A DNA stretch of 64,000 bases from Lysobacter arvi (GCA_031216755.1 JARUHG010000001.1:992001-1056000), one strand, 5' to 3'. Counted from the first letter of the stretch, positions 42,936 to 56,643 are shown. Numbers and translations: made by a program. The notes: generated by a model not told the origin, from the letters alone.

Positions 42936-44990
42936 TCACCGCGAATTCATCACCCGCACCGCCGGCGCGAAGGGCTTGATGCCCAGCGCTTCGTGGATTT
43001 CCTCGGGGTAATAGGCCGTGTTGCCCTTCAGCACCAGCGCCACCTTGCGGATATCGGCGATGTCCTTCGTCGGGTCGCCGTCGATCAGCACCAGGTCCGA
43101 ACGCTTGCCCGGCGTGACCGAACCGCGTTCGGCCAGCGTGCGGCTGTACTTGGCGCCGTTCCAGGTCGCCACCTGCAAGGCCTGCGAAGGCGTCAGGCCG
43201 GCCTGCACGTACAGTTCGAGTTCGCGCTGCAGGGTGAAGCCGACCATCTCGTCGGTGCCGGCGACCAGCGGCACGCCCGCCTTGTACGCGCGGCCGACGA
43301 ACTCGACCATCTTCGCGTACGAGCGCGTGTACTTCGCCGCGGTGGCATCGTCGGGGATGTTCATCTCCGCCGCGCGCCGTCCGCGCTGCACGTCCGGCGG
43401 CAGGTGGTCGGCGACATCGGCCACGATCGGCGACATCTCGCCTTCGCGCTGGTGCAGGAACTCGAACGTCGCCAGCGTGGGATCGATCACCACCTGCTTG
43501 CTCGCCAGCGTCCGGATGAAGTCCTGCACCGGCTTGCTGTCGAGGTCGAGGCCGTCGGTGCGGTCGGCCGGCAGGTAGAAGCGCGCCAGCGTGCGCGTGT
43601 CGGTCGTGTCGTCGACGAAGAAGTTCAGCATCAGCTGGTTGATGTGCTGGATCTCGTCGAAGCCGCCGTCCACCACGTCCTGCGCGCGCAGGAACGCCGG
43701 CACGTGGCCGCTCACGCGAAGTCCCTTCGAATGCGCGTACGCCACCGTGTCGTTGAGGATGTCCTTCGGGAACGAGTTGTAGATCTTGATCTGCGGATAC
43801 TGGTGCCCGGCGTACCAGTCCACCGCCTTCTTCGCGTCGTCGAGGTTCTTGACCACGAATCCGTTGCGCGCGGAGAACTTGCTCTCGCCTTCGATGAAAC
43901 CGGCCGGCACGACGTCCGGCGACATCAGCGTGCCGGCCTTGATCTCGCCCATCATCTGCTGGAGCGTTGCGTTGTCGTTGCCCATGTCGCGCACCGTGGT
44001 GACGCCGGCGGCGAGGTTCAGTCCACCGTCCCAGCGCCCGACATGGCCGTGCATGTCGAACAGGCCCGGCAGCAGCACCTTGCCGTTGGCGTCGATCTCG
44101 TGGTCGGCGGTCGCGGGCTTCTTCGACGCGGGCGCGACCGAAACGATCCGGCCATCGCGCACCAGCACGTCGCTGGCGGCGCCGAGCGTGGCCTTCTCGC
44201 TGTCGAACACGCGCGCGTTGCGGATCAGCGTCGTGCCGGCGAGCGGATGCCCCAGACGCCGGGCCAGTTCGACCAGCGCATCGCCTTCGGCCTGCTTCTG
44301 CTGTTTTTCGAGGTCGGCGGCGATGGCCTGGCAGCCGTCCTCGACCAGCTGCACGAAGCCGGGGTAGATGAAGGCGAACAGGCGCGGGTTCGCGTCGGTC
44401 GTCGCCCAGACGAACGTCGGCACGAGGCCGACGCCCGTGACCGCCATCAGTTGCACGTCACGCGACTTCGCGCCGCACTGCACCTGCGCCTGCCCGACCT
44501 TGCGCGAGGTCAGCGTGCCGCTCGGGATCAGCGGCAGCTTGCCGTCGGGCCGCATCGACAACGCGTTGAACGCCACCGAATAGCCGGCCGGCGAGCCGCC
44601 CAGCGGCTGGTACAGCGCGGTGCCCTGCACGGTCTGGCTGCCTTCGTCGGAGGTCGACCTCCACTGCACCCGGTCGCCGTCGCGACGGAAGCTCTCGTCG
44701 ATTTTGGCCCCGAACGTGGACGTGCCCTGCACCTTGTAGGTCTTGTAGGTGCCGTCGGGCGCCAGCGTGTACTCCTCCTTCAGCTCCGGGCCGCGACCGT
44801 TGTCCTTGAAGATGAACTCGACCTTCGTCGTGCCGTCGTCGCCGCGCGTGACGATCTGCTGTCCGGCCTGCTTGCCGCCGTCGACCAGGGCCACGTAGCG
44901 CAGCGTCTCGGCGGCCAGGACGTGCGGCGCCGCCGCGAGCAGGCCGAGCGCGAGCGATCCGGCCAGCGCGATGCGAGTCTTCGTGTTCAT
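42936..44990 (-). CDS. Exported two-domain amidohydrolase
   Basis: 684 residues. The signal peptide (LAGSLALGLLAAAPHVLA, about 1-25) leads into a N-terminal beta-rich domain of about 225 residues with no family I recognise. The C-terminal amidohydrolase domain begins near residue 253 (TTLIRNARVFDSEKATLGAA). Metal-ligand motifs are DMHGHVGRWDGG (HxH near 314), RVSGHVPAF, IQHINQ and GTDEMVG. Such enzymes hydrolyse amide or C-N bonds, often of peptides or organophosphates. AGGA 6 bp upstream favours ATG 44990 over 44996. It is divergent from dcp, so a peptide-related role is possible. Confidence 0.88.
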   Translation of the reverse strand: MNTKTRIALAGSLALGLLAAAPHVLAAETLRYVALVDGGKQAGQQIVTRGDDGTTKVEFIFKDNGRGPELKEEYTLAPDGTYKTYKVQGTSTFGAKIDESFRRDGDRVQWRSTSDEGSQTVQGTALYQPLGGSPAGYSVAFNALSMRPDGKLPLIPSGTLTSRKVGQAQVQCGAKSRDVQLMAVTGVGLVPTFVWATTDANPRLFAFIYPGFVQLVEDGCQAIAADLEKQQKQAEGDALVELARRLGHPLAGTTLIRNARVFDSEKATLGAASDVLVRDGRIVSVAPASKKPATADHEIDANGKVLLPGLFDMHGHVGRWDGGLNLAAGVTTVRDMGNDNATLQQMMGEIKAGTLMSPDVVPAGFIEGESKFSARNGFVVKNLDDAKKAVDWYAGHQYPQIKIYNSFPKDILNDTVAYAHSKGLRVSGHVPAFLRAQDVVDGGFDEIQHINQLMLNFFVDDTTDTRTLARFYLPADRTDGLDLDSKPVQDFIRTLASKQVVIDPTLATFEFLHQREGEMSPIVADVADHLPPDVQRGRRAAEMNIPDDATAAKYTRSYAKMVEFVGRAYKAGVPLVAGTDEMVGFTLQRELELYVQAGLTPSQALQVATWNGAKYSRTLAERGSVTPGKRSDLVLIDGDPTKDIADIRKVALVLKGNTAYYPEEIHEALGIKPFAPAVRVMNSR

Positions 44991-45157
44991 GTCCATTCCT
45001 GCCCCGTCGATTTGCTCGGACCGGCGGTCCGATTGTTCCGGGAGTGTAGCCAGCCTGTGCCCGTGCAGGCCGTTGGCTCCCCCATGCCTTTCGTCATGGG
45101 TCCGTCCGGGGACCATCGGGTAGGCTGCGGGCTCCCTTTGACGAGGTTTCCGTCCCC

Positions 45158-47368
45158 ATGAAGCACCCTCTCGCGCTGGCGCTGGCCGTGGCAATCGCCG
45201 CGACCGCCCCCACTTACGCCAAGACTCCCAAGCAAGGTACCGCCGTGAGTGCGCAAGCCGACGCCGCCAAAGGCACCAACCCGTTCTTCGCCGACAGCAC
45301 GCTGCCGCTGCATTACCCGCAGTTCGACAAGATCAAGGACAGCGATTTCGGTCCTGCCTTCGACGCCGGCATGGCCCAGCAGCTGAAGGAGATCGACGCG
45401 ATCGCCAACAACCCGGCCAAACCGACCTTCGAGAACACCATCATCGCGATGGAGAACTCCGGCCGCACGCTCGGCCGCGCCACGACCGTGTTCTTCAACC
45501 TGGTCGGCACCGACACCAATCCGGCGCGCGAGAAGCTGCAGGGCGACTATGCGCCGAAGTTCGCCGCGCACCGCGACGCGATCAACCTCAACGGCAAGCT
45601 GTTCCAGCGCGTCAAGGCGCTGTACGACACGCGCGACTCGCTGGGGCTGGATGCGCAGGGCAAGCGCCTGGTCGAGCGCTACTACACCGATTTCGTGCGC
45701 GCCGGCGCCAACCTGTCCGATGCCGACAAGATCAAGCTCAAGCAGATCAACGCCGAACTGGCGGGCCTGGGCACCAAGTTCAGCCAGAACGTGCTGGCCG
45801 AAGTGAACGCCTCGGCGATCGTGGTCGACACCAAGGAAGAACTCGACGGCCTGTCCGACGAGCAGATCGCCGCCGCGGCCGAAGCTGCGAAGGCGCGCAA
45901 CCTGCCGGGCAAGTACGTCATCGCGCTGCTCAACACCACCGGCCAGCCGCCAGAAGCGCAGCTGACCAACCGCGCCCTGCGCGAACGCCTGCACAAGGCG
46001 TCCGTGGCGCGCGGCAGCCGCGGCAACGAGTTCGACAACACCGGCATCGTCGCGCGCGTCACCCAGTTGCGCGCCGAGCGCGCCGAGCTGATGGGCTATC
46101 CGAACTACGCCGCCTACGTGCTGGAAGACGAGACCGCCAAGACGCCGCAGGCCGTCAACGCGATGCTCGGCCAGCTCGCCCCGGCCGCCGTCGCCAACGC
46201 CAAGCGCGAGGCCGCCGACCTGCAGGCGATGATCGACGCCGAGCAGAAGGCCAAGGGCCAGCCGACGTTCAAGCTCGAACCGTGGGACTGGGCCTTCTAC
46301 AGCGAGAAGGTGCGCCAGGCGAAGTACAGCTTCGACGAATCGCAGCTCAAGCCGTACTTCGAGATGAAGAACGTGCTGGAGAACGGCGTGTTCTACGCCG
46401 CCGGCCAGCTGTACGGCCTGAAGTTCAAGGAGCGCACGGACCTGCCGAAGTACCACCCGGACACCTGGGTGTACGACGTGTTCAACGAGGACGGCTCGCA
46501 GCTGGCGATCTTCATCTGGGACCCGTATGCGCGTTCGTCCAAGCGCGGCGGTGCGTGGATGAACTCCTACGTGGACCAGTCCGAACTGACCGGCTTCAAG
46601 CCGGTGGTCGCAAACCACCTCAACATCCCCAAGCCCAGCGAAGGCAAGCCCACGCTGCTGACCTGGGATGAGGTCACCACTGCGTTCCACGAATTCGGCC
46701 ATGCGCTGCACGGCATGTTCTCGAACGTGAAGTACCCGTACTTCAGCGGCACCAGCGTCCCGCGCGACTTCGTCGAGTACCCCTCGCAGGTCAACGAGAT
46801 GTGGGCCGACTGGCCGTCGATCCTGGGCAACTACGCCAAGCACTACCAGACCGGCGCGGCGATGCCATCGGCCCTGCTGGACAAGGTGATCGCGGCGTCG
46901 AAGTTCAACCAGGGCTTCGCGACGACCGAGTACCTGGGCGCGGCGATGCTCGACCAGAACTGGCACCAGGCGACCGAAGGCCAGCTGCCGCCGGCCGGCG
47001 GCGTGATGGCGTTCGAAGCCGACGCGCTCAAGAAGGACGGCGTGGACTTCTACGCGGTGCCGCCGCGTTACAAGACGCCGTACTTCAGCCACATCATGGG
47101 CGGCTACGCGGCCGGCTACTACGCCTACATCTGGTCGGAAGTGCTGGACGCCAACTCGGTGCAGTGGTTCAAGCAGAACGGCGGCCTGAGCCGCAAGAAC
47201 GGCGACCACTTCCGCCAGACGCTGCTCTCGCAGGGCGGCAGCACCGACGCGCTGCAGCTGTTCCGCAACTTCGCCGGCCACGATCCGAAGATCGAGCCGC
47301 TGCTGGAGAAGCGTGGCCTGACCGCCACGCCGGCCGCGCAGCCGACGGGCAAGGCGGCGAAGAAGTAA
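45158..47368 (+). CDS. dcp: Peptidyl-dipeptidase Dcp (M3 family), exported
   Basis: 736 residues. A signal-like start (HPLALALAVAIAATAPTYA) suggests periplasmic location, as for xanthomonad Dcp. The M3 zinc site is FHEFGHALHGMFSN (HExxH near residue 511) and the third ligand is in the following helix (FVEYPSQVNEMWADW). It removes C-terminal dipeptides from oligopeptides. The C-terminal word KIEPLLEKRGL is typical. A short Lys/Ala extension follows. It is divergent from the amidohydrolase and ends at a strong terminator. Confidence 0.95.
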   Translation: MKHPLALALAVAIAATAPTYAKTPKQGTAVSAQADAAKGTNPFFADSTLPLHYPQFDKIKDSDFGPAFDAGMAQQLKEIDAIANNPAKPTFENTIIAMENSGRTLGRATTVFFNLVGTDTNPAREKLQGDYAPKFAAHRDAINLNGKLFQRVKALYDTRDSLGLDAQGKRLVERYYTDFVRAGANLSDADKIKLKQINAELAGLGTKFSQNVLAEVNASAIVVDTKEELDGLSDEQIAAAAEAAKARNLPGKYVIALLNTTGQPPEAQLTNRALRERLHKASVARGSRGNEFDNTGIVARVTQLRAERAELMGYPNYAAYVLEDETAKTPQAVNAMLGQLAPAAVANAKREAADLQAMIDAEQKAKGQPTFKLEPWDWAFYSEKVRQAKYSFDESQLKPYFEMKNVLENGVFYAAGQLYGLKFKERTDLPKYHPDTWVYDVFNEDGSQLAIFIWDPYARSSKRGGAWMNSYVDQSELTGFKPVVANHLNIPKPSEGKPTLLTWDEVTTAFHEFGHALHGMFSNVKYPYFSGTSVPRDFVEYPSQVNEMWADWPSILGNYAKHYQTGAAMPSALLDKVIAASKFNQGFATTEYLGAAMLDQNWHQATEGQLPPAGGVMAFEADALKKDGVDFYAVPPRYKTPYFSHIMGGYAAGYYAYIWSEVLDANSVQWFKQNGGLSRKNGDHFRQTLLSQGGSTDALQLFRNFAGHDPKIEPLLEKRGLTATPAAQPTGKAAKK

Positions 47369-47392
47369 GCCGCTTCAGCCTCGCGTGAAATG

Positions 47393-47426
47393 AAAGAACC
47401 GCCCGGGAAACCGGGCGGTTCTTTTC
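47393..47426 (+). terminator. Strong terminator of dcp
   Basis: AAAGAACCGCCCGG and CCGGGCGGTTCTTT form a 14-bp perfect stem with a GAAA loop, followed by TCTG after more T. It lies 24 bp after the dcp stop and is shared with the convergent gene on the minus strand. Confidence 0.92.
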
Positions 47427-47443
47427 TGCAGTGGTTGCGACGT

Positions 47444-47830
47444 TTAGAAGCCGACGCCCAGTGCCGTCTGCTCGACTCGTACGAGGCGTCCTTCCTCGAA
47501 CGTCGCCTTGAAACGGAGGAACCATTCCGGCAGCAAACCAAAGCGTTCCTCGTCGGTCCCGTAGCACGTCGCAATGCGTCCGCGTGCATCGCAGCTGAGC
47601 GCAATGCCGCGGCCGGCGAACAGGCGCTCCACGTCCTCCTGCGACGTGCCCGGCGGCGCCTCGCGCGTGATGACGTCGGCCCATTCGCGAACATGCCGGT
47701 CGAACATCCAGCGTCCGCCGAAATGCGCAGCCATCAGGCAGACGAACAACACCAGCGGCAATGCGCCGAGCACCATCAGCACGCCGACAACCGCGCGAGC
47801 GGCGCGCGTCCCCTTTTTGCGTTCGACCAT
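47444..47830 (-). CDS. Small inner-membrane protein of unknown function
   Basis: 128 residues. Basic N-terminus (MVERKKGTRAARA), then one transmembrane helix (VVGVLMVLGALPLVLFVCLM, about residues 14-34), then a periplasmic domain with ADVITREAPPGTSQEDVERL, CDARGRIATCYGTDEERFGL (two cysteines that could pair) and a C-terminal strand RLVRVEQTALGVGF. I recognise no family. The start is well supported by GGAGG 7 bp upstream. It is probably monocistronic, upstream of nothing on its strand, and convergent with dcp. Confidence 0.8.
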   Translation of the reverse strand: MVERKKGTRAARAVVGVLMVLGALPLVLFVCLMAAHFGGRWMFDRHVREWADVITREAPPGTSQEDVERLFAGRGIALSCDARGRIATCYGTDEERFGLLPEWFLRFKATFEEGRLVRVEQTALGVGF

Positions 47831-47904
47831 CCCTTCGCCTCCATCCGGACTCCTCCGGAGATCGTTTGTGGCCGGATGGCGTGGCGTCAAGACGCGCTGC
47901 GGCT

Positions 47905-49212
47905 TCAGCGCCCGCGAACGCGGTTGATCTCCAGGAAAATCTCGCGCGCCAGCACGCCCTGATCGGGGTGGTCGATGAAGAAGCCCTGTGCGCCCAGGCC
48001 GTACAGTTGCAGCGCTTCGGCGACGACCGATTGCGGCACGCCGCCCGGCGTTTGCGCGAGGAAAGACTCCTCCGCCCGCAACGTATACGGATGCACCTGC
48101 AACCCCGCCTTCAGCGCCCAGGCGAGCATCGGATGCACGAGGCCGGTGTTCTGCGCGGCGAGTTCCGCCTTGCCGTCGCCGTTCGCATCGACGGGCGCCG
48201 GCAAGGTCGTGCGCGGCAGCAAGCTGCCCTTCCACGGCCCGACGCCGCTCGCGTAGTTCGCGCGCATCCACGTCAACGCGGGCTCGGTCGCAAACGCGCC
48301 GTAACGCGTGTTCGCATCGATGCCGCCCGTCGCCTGCACCAGACCGCCGTAGATCGCCGCGAGGTTCGCGCCATGCGCGAGGTTGTACGTGACGTCGTAC
48401 GGCGTGGCGCCCTGGAAGTCGTCGTACAACTGCACCAGCGGCAGGTCGATGCCGGCGGCCGGCATCAGCGACTTCTTCAGCTCGATCAGGTTTTCGAACT
48501 CGAAACTCTGGATGTAGACGCGACGCGGATCGGTGAATCCCTCCGCGACCAGCGTCTCCACCAGCTTCGCGCCGAGCGAGGTGTGGATCGGCGTGCCGTC
48601 GAGCCGGCGGCCTTCGCGTGCGAAGTACGTCGGATGCTTGGTTTCCGGATAGATCCCGATGCGCCGGCCGTTGCGGCTTTCGCGCTTCACCAGCGCGATG
48701 ACTTCGGCCAGCGTCGGAATCGGATACAGCCCGTCGAAGCGCGTGTTGCCCGGCCGGATGGCCGGAATGCGCTCCTTCGCGCGCAACGTCTTCAGCTCGG
48801 CGAGGGTGAAGTCCTCGGTGAACCAGCCGGTCATCGTCACGCCGTCGATCGTCTTGGTCGTGCGGCGACCGGCGAACCGGGGATGCGACGCGACGTCGGT
48901 GGTGCCGGAAATCTCGTTTTCGTGACGGGCGACGAGCACGCCGTCCTTCGTCGCGACCAGATCGGGCTCGATGAAATCCGCGCCCTGGCGGATCGCCAGC
49001 CGGTAGGCCTCCAGCGTGTGCTCGGGCCGGTAACCGCTGGCGCCGCGATGGGCGATCACGATCAGGCCCTCGCGGCCGGGCGGATCGGAGGGGCGGTGGC
49101 GATCGGCGGACGCGCTCATCGCCGCATCATCGGCGAAAGCGGCAGGCGTGGCGATGCCGAACGCGAGCAGCGCCGCGGCGGCGAATCGGAACGTGCGAAG
49201 CAGGACAGGCAT
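47905..49212 (-). CDS. glpQ: Periplasmic glycerophosphodiester phosphodiesterase
   Basis: 435 residues. A signal peptide (VLLRTFRFAAAALLAFGIAT, cleavage near residue 26) precedes the GDPD TIM-barrel. The active-site word is VIAHRGASGYRPEHTLEAYR with His near 54, followed by ADFIEPDLVATKDGVLVARHE (metal-binding Glu and Asp and second His). Later come IGIYPETKHPTYF and VHPYTLRAEESFLAQT. It cleaves glycerophosphodiesters to glycerol 3-phosphate plus an alcohol, like E. coli GlpQ. GGAG 7 bp upstream supports ATG 49212. No glpT transporter is nearby. Confidence 0.95.
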   Translation of the reverse strand: MPVLLRTFRFAAAALLAFGIATPAAFADDAAMSASADRHRPSDPPGREGLIVIAHRGASGYRPEHTLEAYRLAIRQGADFIEPDLVATKDGVLVARHENEISGTTDVASHPRFAGRRTTKTIDGVTMTGWFTEDFTLAELKTLRAKERIPAIRPGNTRFDGLYPIPTLAEVIALVKRESRNGRRIGIYPETKHPTYFAREGRRLDGTPIHTSLGAKLVETLVAEGFTDPRRVYIQSFEFENLIELKKSLMPAAGIDLPLVQLYDDFQGATPYDVTYNLAHGANLAAIYGGLVQATGGIDANTRYGAFATEPALTWMRANYASGVGPWKGSLLPRTTLPAPVDANGDGKAELAAQNTGLVHPMLAWALKAGLQVHPYTLRAEESFLAQTPGGVPQSVVAEALQLYGLGAQGFFIDHPDQGVLAREIFLEINRVRGR

Positions 49213-49308
49213 GGGTTCGCTCCTTGCGGACAGGGGACGCCGGCTCCCCCGTGCAACCGGCCGCGCCATCCTCGCGGACGAAGGTTGCGCCGCGTTGACC
49301 GTGGCGCG

Positions 49309-50190
49309 TCAGCCGCCAAGCCGTCGCATCAGCCCGCGCGCGTCGAACGGCGCGCGCACCTTCGCGTCGTTGTCGAAGTAGCAGTAGACATCACGCGGGC
49401 GGCGCTCGGGCCGCGCACGTTCGATCCGCGGCACGTCGCTCGGCACGCCACCGCTTCGCCATGCGCGGATGCGTCGCGCCCAGTCGTCCAGGGCCTGCTC
49501 GCCGTAGCCGCTCGCGTACAGTTCCTCGTCGCCGTGCAGGCGGACGTAGACGAAATCCGCCGTGACATCGCCCACGAACGGGAACTTGCGCGCGGTGTCG
49601 GCCACCACCAGCGCGACGTTGAACTCGCGCAGCAGTGCGGTGCATTCGGGCACCAGGAAGCTTTCGTGGCGCACTTCCAGCGCGTGGCGCAGCCGATGGT
49701 CGCCCCGGGCGCTGAGGACGCTGCGTCCCTTCATCAGCGACACCTCCCGCCGGCGCGCAAGCGTCGCCGCCTCGCTCGTGTTCGTCGGCAGCATCTGGAA
49801 GAACGAACGCAGGCGTTCGGCGTTGAAGTGGAAATGCGGCGGCAGCTGCCACAGGATCGGCCCGAGCTTCGGGCCGAGCGCCAGCAGACCCTGCGCGAAG
49901 AACGACGCCAGCGGCGTGTCGATGTCCTTCAGGCGCTTCATGTGCGTGAGGTAACGGCTTCCCTTCACCGCGAAGACGAACTCCTCCGGCGTTTCGTCGC
50001 GCCACAGGCGGAAGCTCTCGGGGCGCTGCAGCGAGTAGAACGTGCCGTTGATCTCGATGCTGTGGAAACAGCGCGAGGCGTATTCGAGCTCCCGACGTTG
50101 CGCGAGGCCCTGCGGATAGAACACGCCGCGCCACGGCGCGTAGCGCCAGCCCGAAATTCCGATGCGCACCCTGCCCCGTGCAGCGCTCAT
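49309..50190 (-). CDS. DUF72 family protein
   Basis: 293 residues. The start is RVRIGISGWRYAPWRGVFYP, with further DUF72 words EYASRCFHSIEINGTFYSLQ, FVFAVKGSRYLTHMKRLKDI, GPILWQLPPHFHFN and YVRLHGDEELYASGY. The C-terminus VYCYFDNDAK is characteristic. It is a TIM-barrel-like family often next to DNA repair genes and with nuclease-like conserved residues, but without proven activity. Its ATG overlaps the stop of the UdgX gene (ATGA), so the two are translationally coupled. Confidence 0.92.
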   Translation of the reverse strand: MSAARGRVRIGISGWRYAPWRGVFYPQGLAQRRELEYASRCFHSIEINGTFYSLQRPESFRLWRDETPEEFVFAVKGSRYLTHMKRLKDIDTPLASFFAQGLLALGPKLGPILWQLPPHFHFNAERLRSFFQMLPTNTSEAATLARRREVSLMKGRSVLSARGDHRLRHALEVRHESFLVPECTALLREFNVALVVADTARKFPFVGDVTADFVYVRLHGDEELYASGYGEQALDDWARRIRAWRSGGVPSDVPRIERARPERRPRDVYCYFDNDAKVRAPFDARGLMRRLGG

Positions 50191-50882
50191 GGGCCGCGCT
50201 TTCCACGCTTGAGCAGCGAAAGATCCGCGACGAACTGCGCGTAGGCGGCATGGCGCTCCTCGTCGCCGCGTTGGCGCAGTACGAAGGACGGATGCACCGT
50301 CGCCATCACGCGCGTTCCGTCCGCGAGCGTCTGCCACTGGCCGCGCTGGGCCATCAGGCGGAACTTGCTGCCGAGCACGGAACGCGCGGCGATCGCGCCG
50401 AGACAGACGATGGCGTCGGGCTTCACGGCGGCGAGTTCGCGCTCCAGCCAGATGCGGCAGGCGGCGCGCTCGGAGGCGTCGGGACTGCGGTGCAGCCGCA
50501 CCTTTCCGCGGACCTCGTACTTGAAGTGCTTCACGGCATTGGTGACGTAGAACTTCGCGCGGTCGAGCCCGAGTTCGGCCAGCGCCCGATCGAACAGCTT
50601 GCCGGCTGGCCCGACAAAGGGGTGCCCGCTCAGGTCTTCTGCGTCGCCCGGCTGTTCGCCGATGAACAGCACGCGCGCATCGTCCGGGCCTTCGCCGAAT
50701 ACGGTCTGCGTGGCCGGTTTCCACAAGGGGCAACGCTTGCAGCCGCGCGCGGCGTCGCGCATCGCGGCGAGGCTGTCGTCGACGGGCTCGGGGGCTTCGC
50801 CATCGCGCACCGCCACGCGTTTGCGCGCGCGCTTCGCCGATGCTTTCACCGGCGCTTTCGGCGGCGACTTGCGGGTGGCCAA
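50187..50882 (-). CDS. UdgX-type uracil-DNA glycosylase
   Basis: 231 residues, starting at TTG 50882 (GGAG 8 bp upstream; a TTG at 50933 is also in frame). A basic Lys/Arg-rich N-terminus (about residues 1-30) precedes the core. Cysteines at about 48, 51, 142 and 160 could bind a 4Fe-4S cluster. GEQPGDAEDLSGHPFVGPAG (about 75-94) and VHPSFVLR (about 196) are UDG motifs. The KVRLHRS loop (His about 131) corresponds to the KRRIH loop of UdgX, whose His forms a lasting covalent bond to the uracil-excised DNA. It overlaps the DUF72 gene, and Lhr is just upstream. Confidence 0.92.
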   Translation of the reverse strand: MATRKSPPKAPVKASAKRARKRVAVRDGEAPEPVDDSLAAMRDAARGCKRCPLWKPATQTVFGEGPDDARVLFIGEQPGDAEDLSGHPFVGPAGKLFDRALAELGLDRAKFYVTNAVKHFKYEVRGKVRLHRSPDASERAACRIWLERELAAVKPDAIVCLGAIAARSVLGSKFRLMAQRGQWQTLADGTRVMATVHPSFVLRQRGDEERHAAYAQFVADLSLLKRGKRGP

Positions 50883-50977
50883 TGCGCGCGCTCCATGACG
50901 GCAATGCGTGCATCTTCGGATCGCGCCGGTCAAGGCAGTCTGAAGAAATGAACGGCGCGTGCACGCGGTACCCGTCG

Positions 50978-51052
50978 CCCGCGTGAGCGAAGCGCGTCCG
51001 GGAACGACGAAGCTTCAACGCCTGCCAGGCGCGCCTCGCTTACGCGGGCAGG
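50978..51052. repeat. Inverted-repeat element, family B, copy 2
   Basis: Arms GCCCGCGTGAGCGAAGCGCG (from 50978) and CGCGCCTCGCTTACGCGGGC (to about 51050) are imperfect reverse complements, about 20 bp apart. They share the AAGCGAAGCGCG core with the element near 33.7 kb. The element lies between the udgX and lhr genes. Confidence 0.75.
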
Positions 51053-51062
51053 CGCCGGCGCT

Positions 51063-55643
<4,581 letters not shown>

Positions 55644-55772
55644 GGGCTCGATGGTGCGGGACGCCCGTCTCAGGTTGTGAGACGACGATGGGACAGGCGT
55701 TCAGGCGTGGGAGGACGAGGACGAGGACGCCGTTCAGTTCGCTACGCGCCCCGGGTGCATCGGCTGCGGGAC

Positions 55773-55800
55773 TTGGTCCGCGCCGCCTCGCCCATAAGAT
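55773..55800 (+). promoter_or_regulatory. Promoter of the sirtuin gene
   Basis: TTGGTC and TAAGAT are 16 bp apart. The ATG is 6 bp downstream of the -10 box, so the transcript would start at or beside the ATG and be leaderless. Confidence 0.5.
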
Positions 55801-55806
55801 GGAGGC

Positions 55807-56643
55807 ATGTCCGCCCTGCCCCAACCTGCCGCCGAAGCCGCCGACCTCCTTCGACAGTGGCTGGCACCCTTCGCGCGCGTGTTCGTGCTCACTGGCGCCG
55901 GCTGCAGCACGAACTCCGGCATTCCCGACTATCGCGACGCGGACGGCCAGTGGAAACGCACGCCGCCCGTCACGTTCCAGGCGTTCACCGGCGACGCGTA
56001 CGTGAACGCCCGCTACTGGGCGCGCAGTTTCATCGGCTGGCCGCGTATCCACGATGCGCGGCCGAACGCGGTGCATGACGCACTGGCGCAATGGGAATCG
56101 CGCGGAAACGTGTCGATGCTGCTCACGCAGAACGTCGACGGATTGCACCAGCGCGCCGGCAGCCGTCGGGTGATCGACCTGCACGGCCGGCTCGACGGCG
56201 TGGTCTGCCTGCAGTGCCGCGCCGAATCGCCCCGCGCCACCCTGCAGGCGCGCCTGGCGGACGCCAATCCCGAGTGGGCCCATCTGGACGCAACGACTGC
56301 GCCCGACGGCGATGCCAACCTGGAGGGCCACGACTTCTCGCGCTTCCAGGTGCCGGCATGCGAGGCCTGCGGCGGCATGCTGAAGCCCGACGTGGTGTTC
56401 TTCGGCGAGAACGTCCCGCGCGATCGGGCCGTGCGCGCCGGCGAGGCGTTGAAGGCCTCCGATGCGATGCTCGTCGTCGGGTCCTCGCTGATGGTCTATT
56501 CGGGGTTCCGCTTCGCCCGCATGGCGCACGAAGCGGGCATTCCGTTGGCGATCCTCAACCGCGGGCGCACGCGCGCCGACGAACTGGCGACGTTGAAGAT
56601 AGAAGCGGAAGCCGGCGCGGTGCTGTCGGCTGCGCTGGGATAG
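55807..56643 (+). CDS. cobB: SIR2-family NAD-dependent deacylase
   Basis: 278-residue sirtuin that removes acyl groups from lysines using NAD. The NAD-binding motif is TGAGCSTNSGIPDYRDADGQ (about residues 30-49), the catalytic HG is in VIDLHGRLDGV, TQNVDGLHQ is near residue 102, and Zn ligands are CLQCRAE and CEACGGMLKPDVVFFGE. The pattern (TQNVDGLH, DYRDADG) is nearest class II (SIRT4-like) bacterial sirtuins rather than E. coli CobB, so the symbol is provisional. It is divergent from lhr (163 bp apart), a neighbourhood of DNA-related genes, though a link is not shown. Confidence 0.93.
   Translation: MSALPQPAAEAADLLRQWLAPFARVFVLTGAGCSTNSGIPDYRDADGQWKRTPPVTFQAFTGDAYVNARYWARSFIGWPRIHDARPNAVHDALAQWESRGNVSMLLTQNVDGLHQRAGSRRVIDLHGRLDGVVCLQCRAESPRATLQARLADANPEWAHLDATTAPDGDANLEGHDFSRFQVPACEACGGMLKPDVVFFGENVPRDRAVRAGEALKASDAMLVVGSSLMVYSGFRFARMAHEAGIPLAILNRGRTRADELATLKIEAEAGAVLSAALG

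Noticed and set aside
40617..47281. Long open frames opposite the TonB receptor, the amidohydrolase and dcp
   Set aside because: Each lies exactly opposite a gene with clear family motifs. They are GC-skew shadows.
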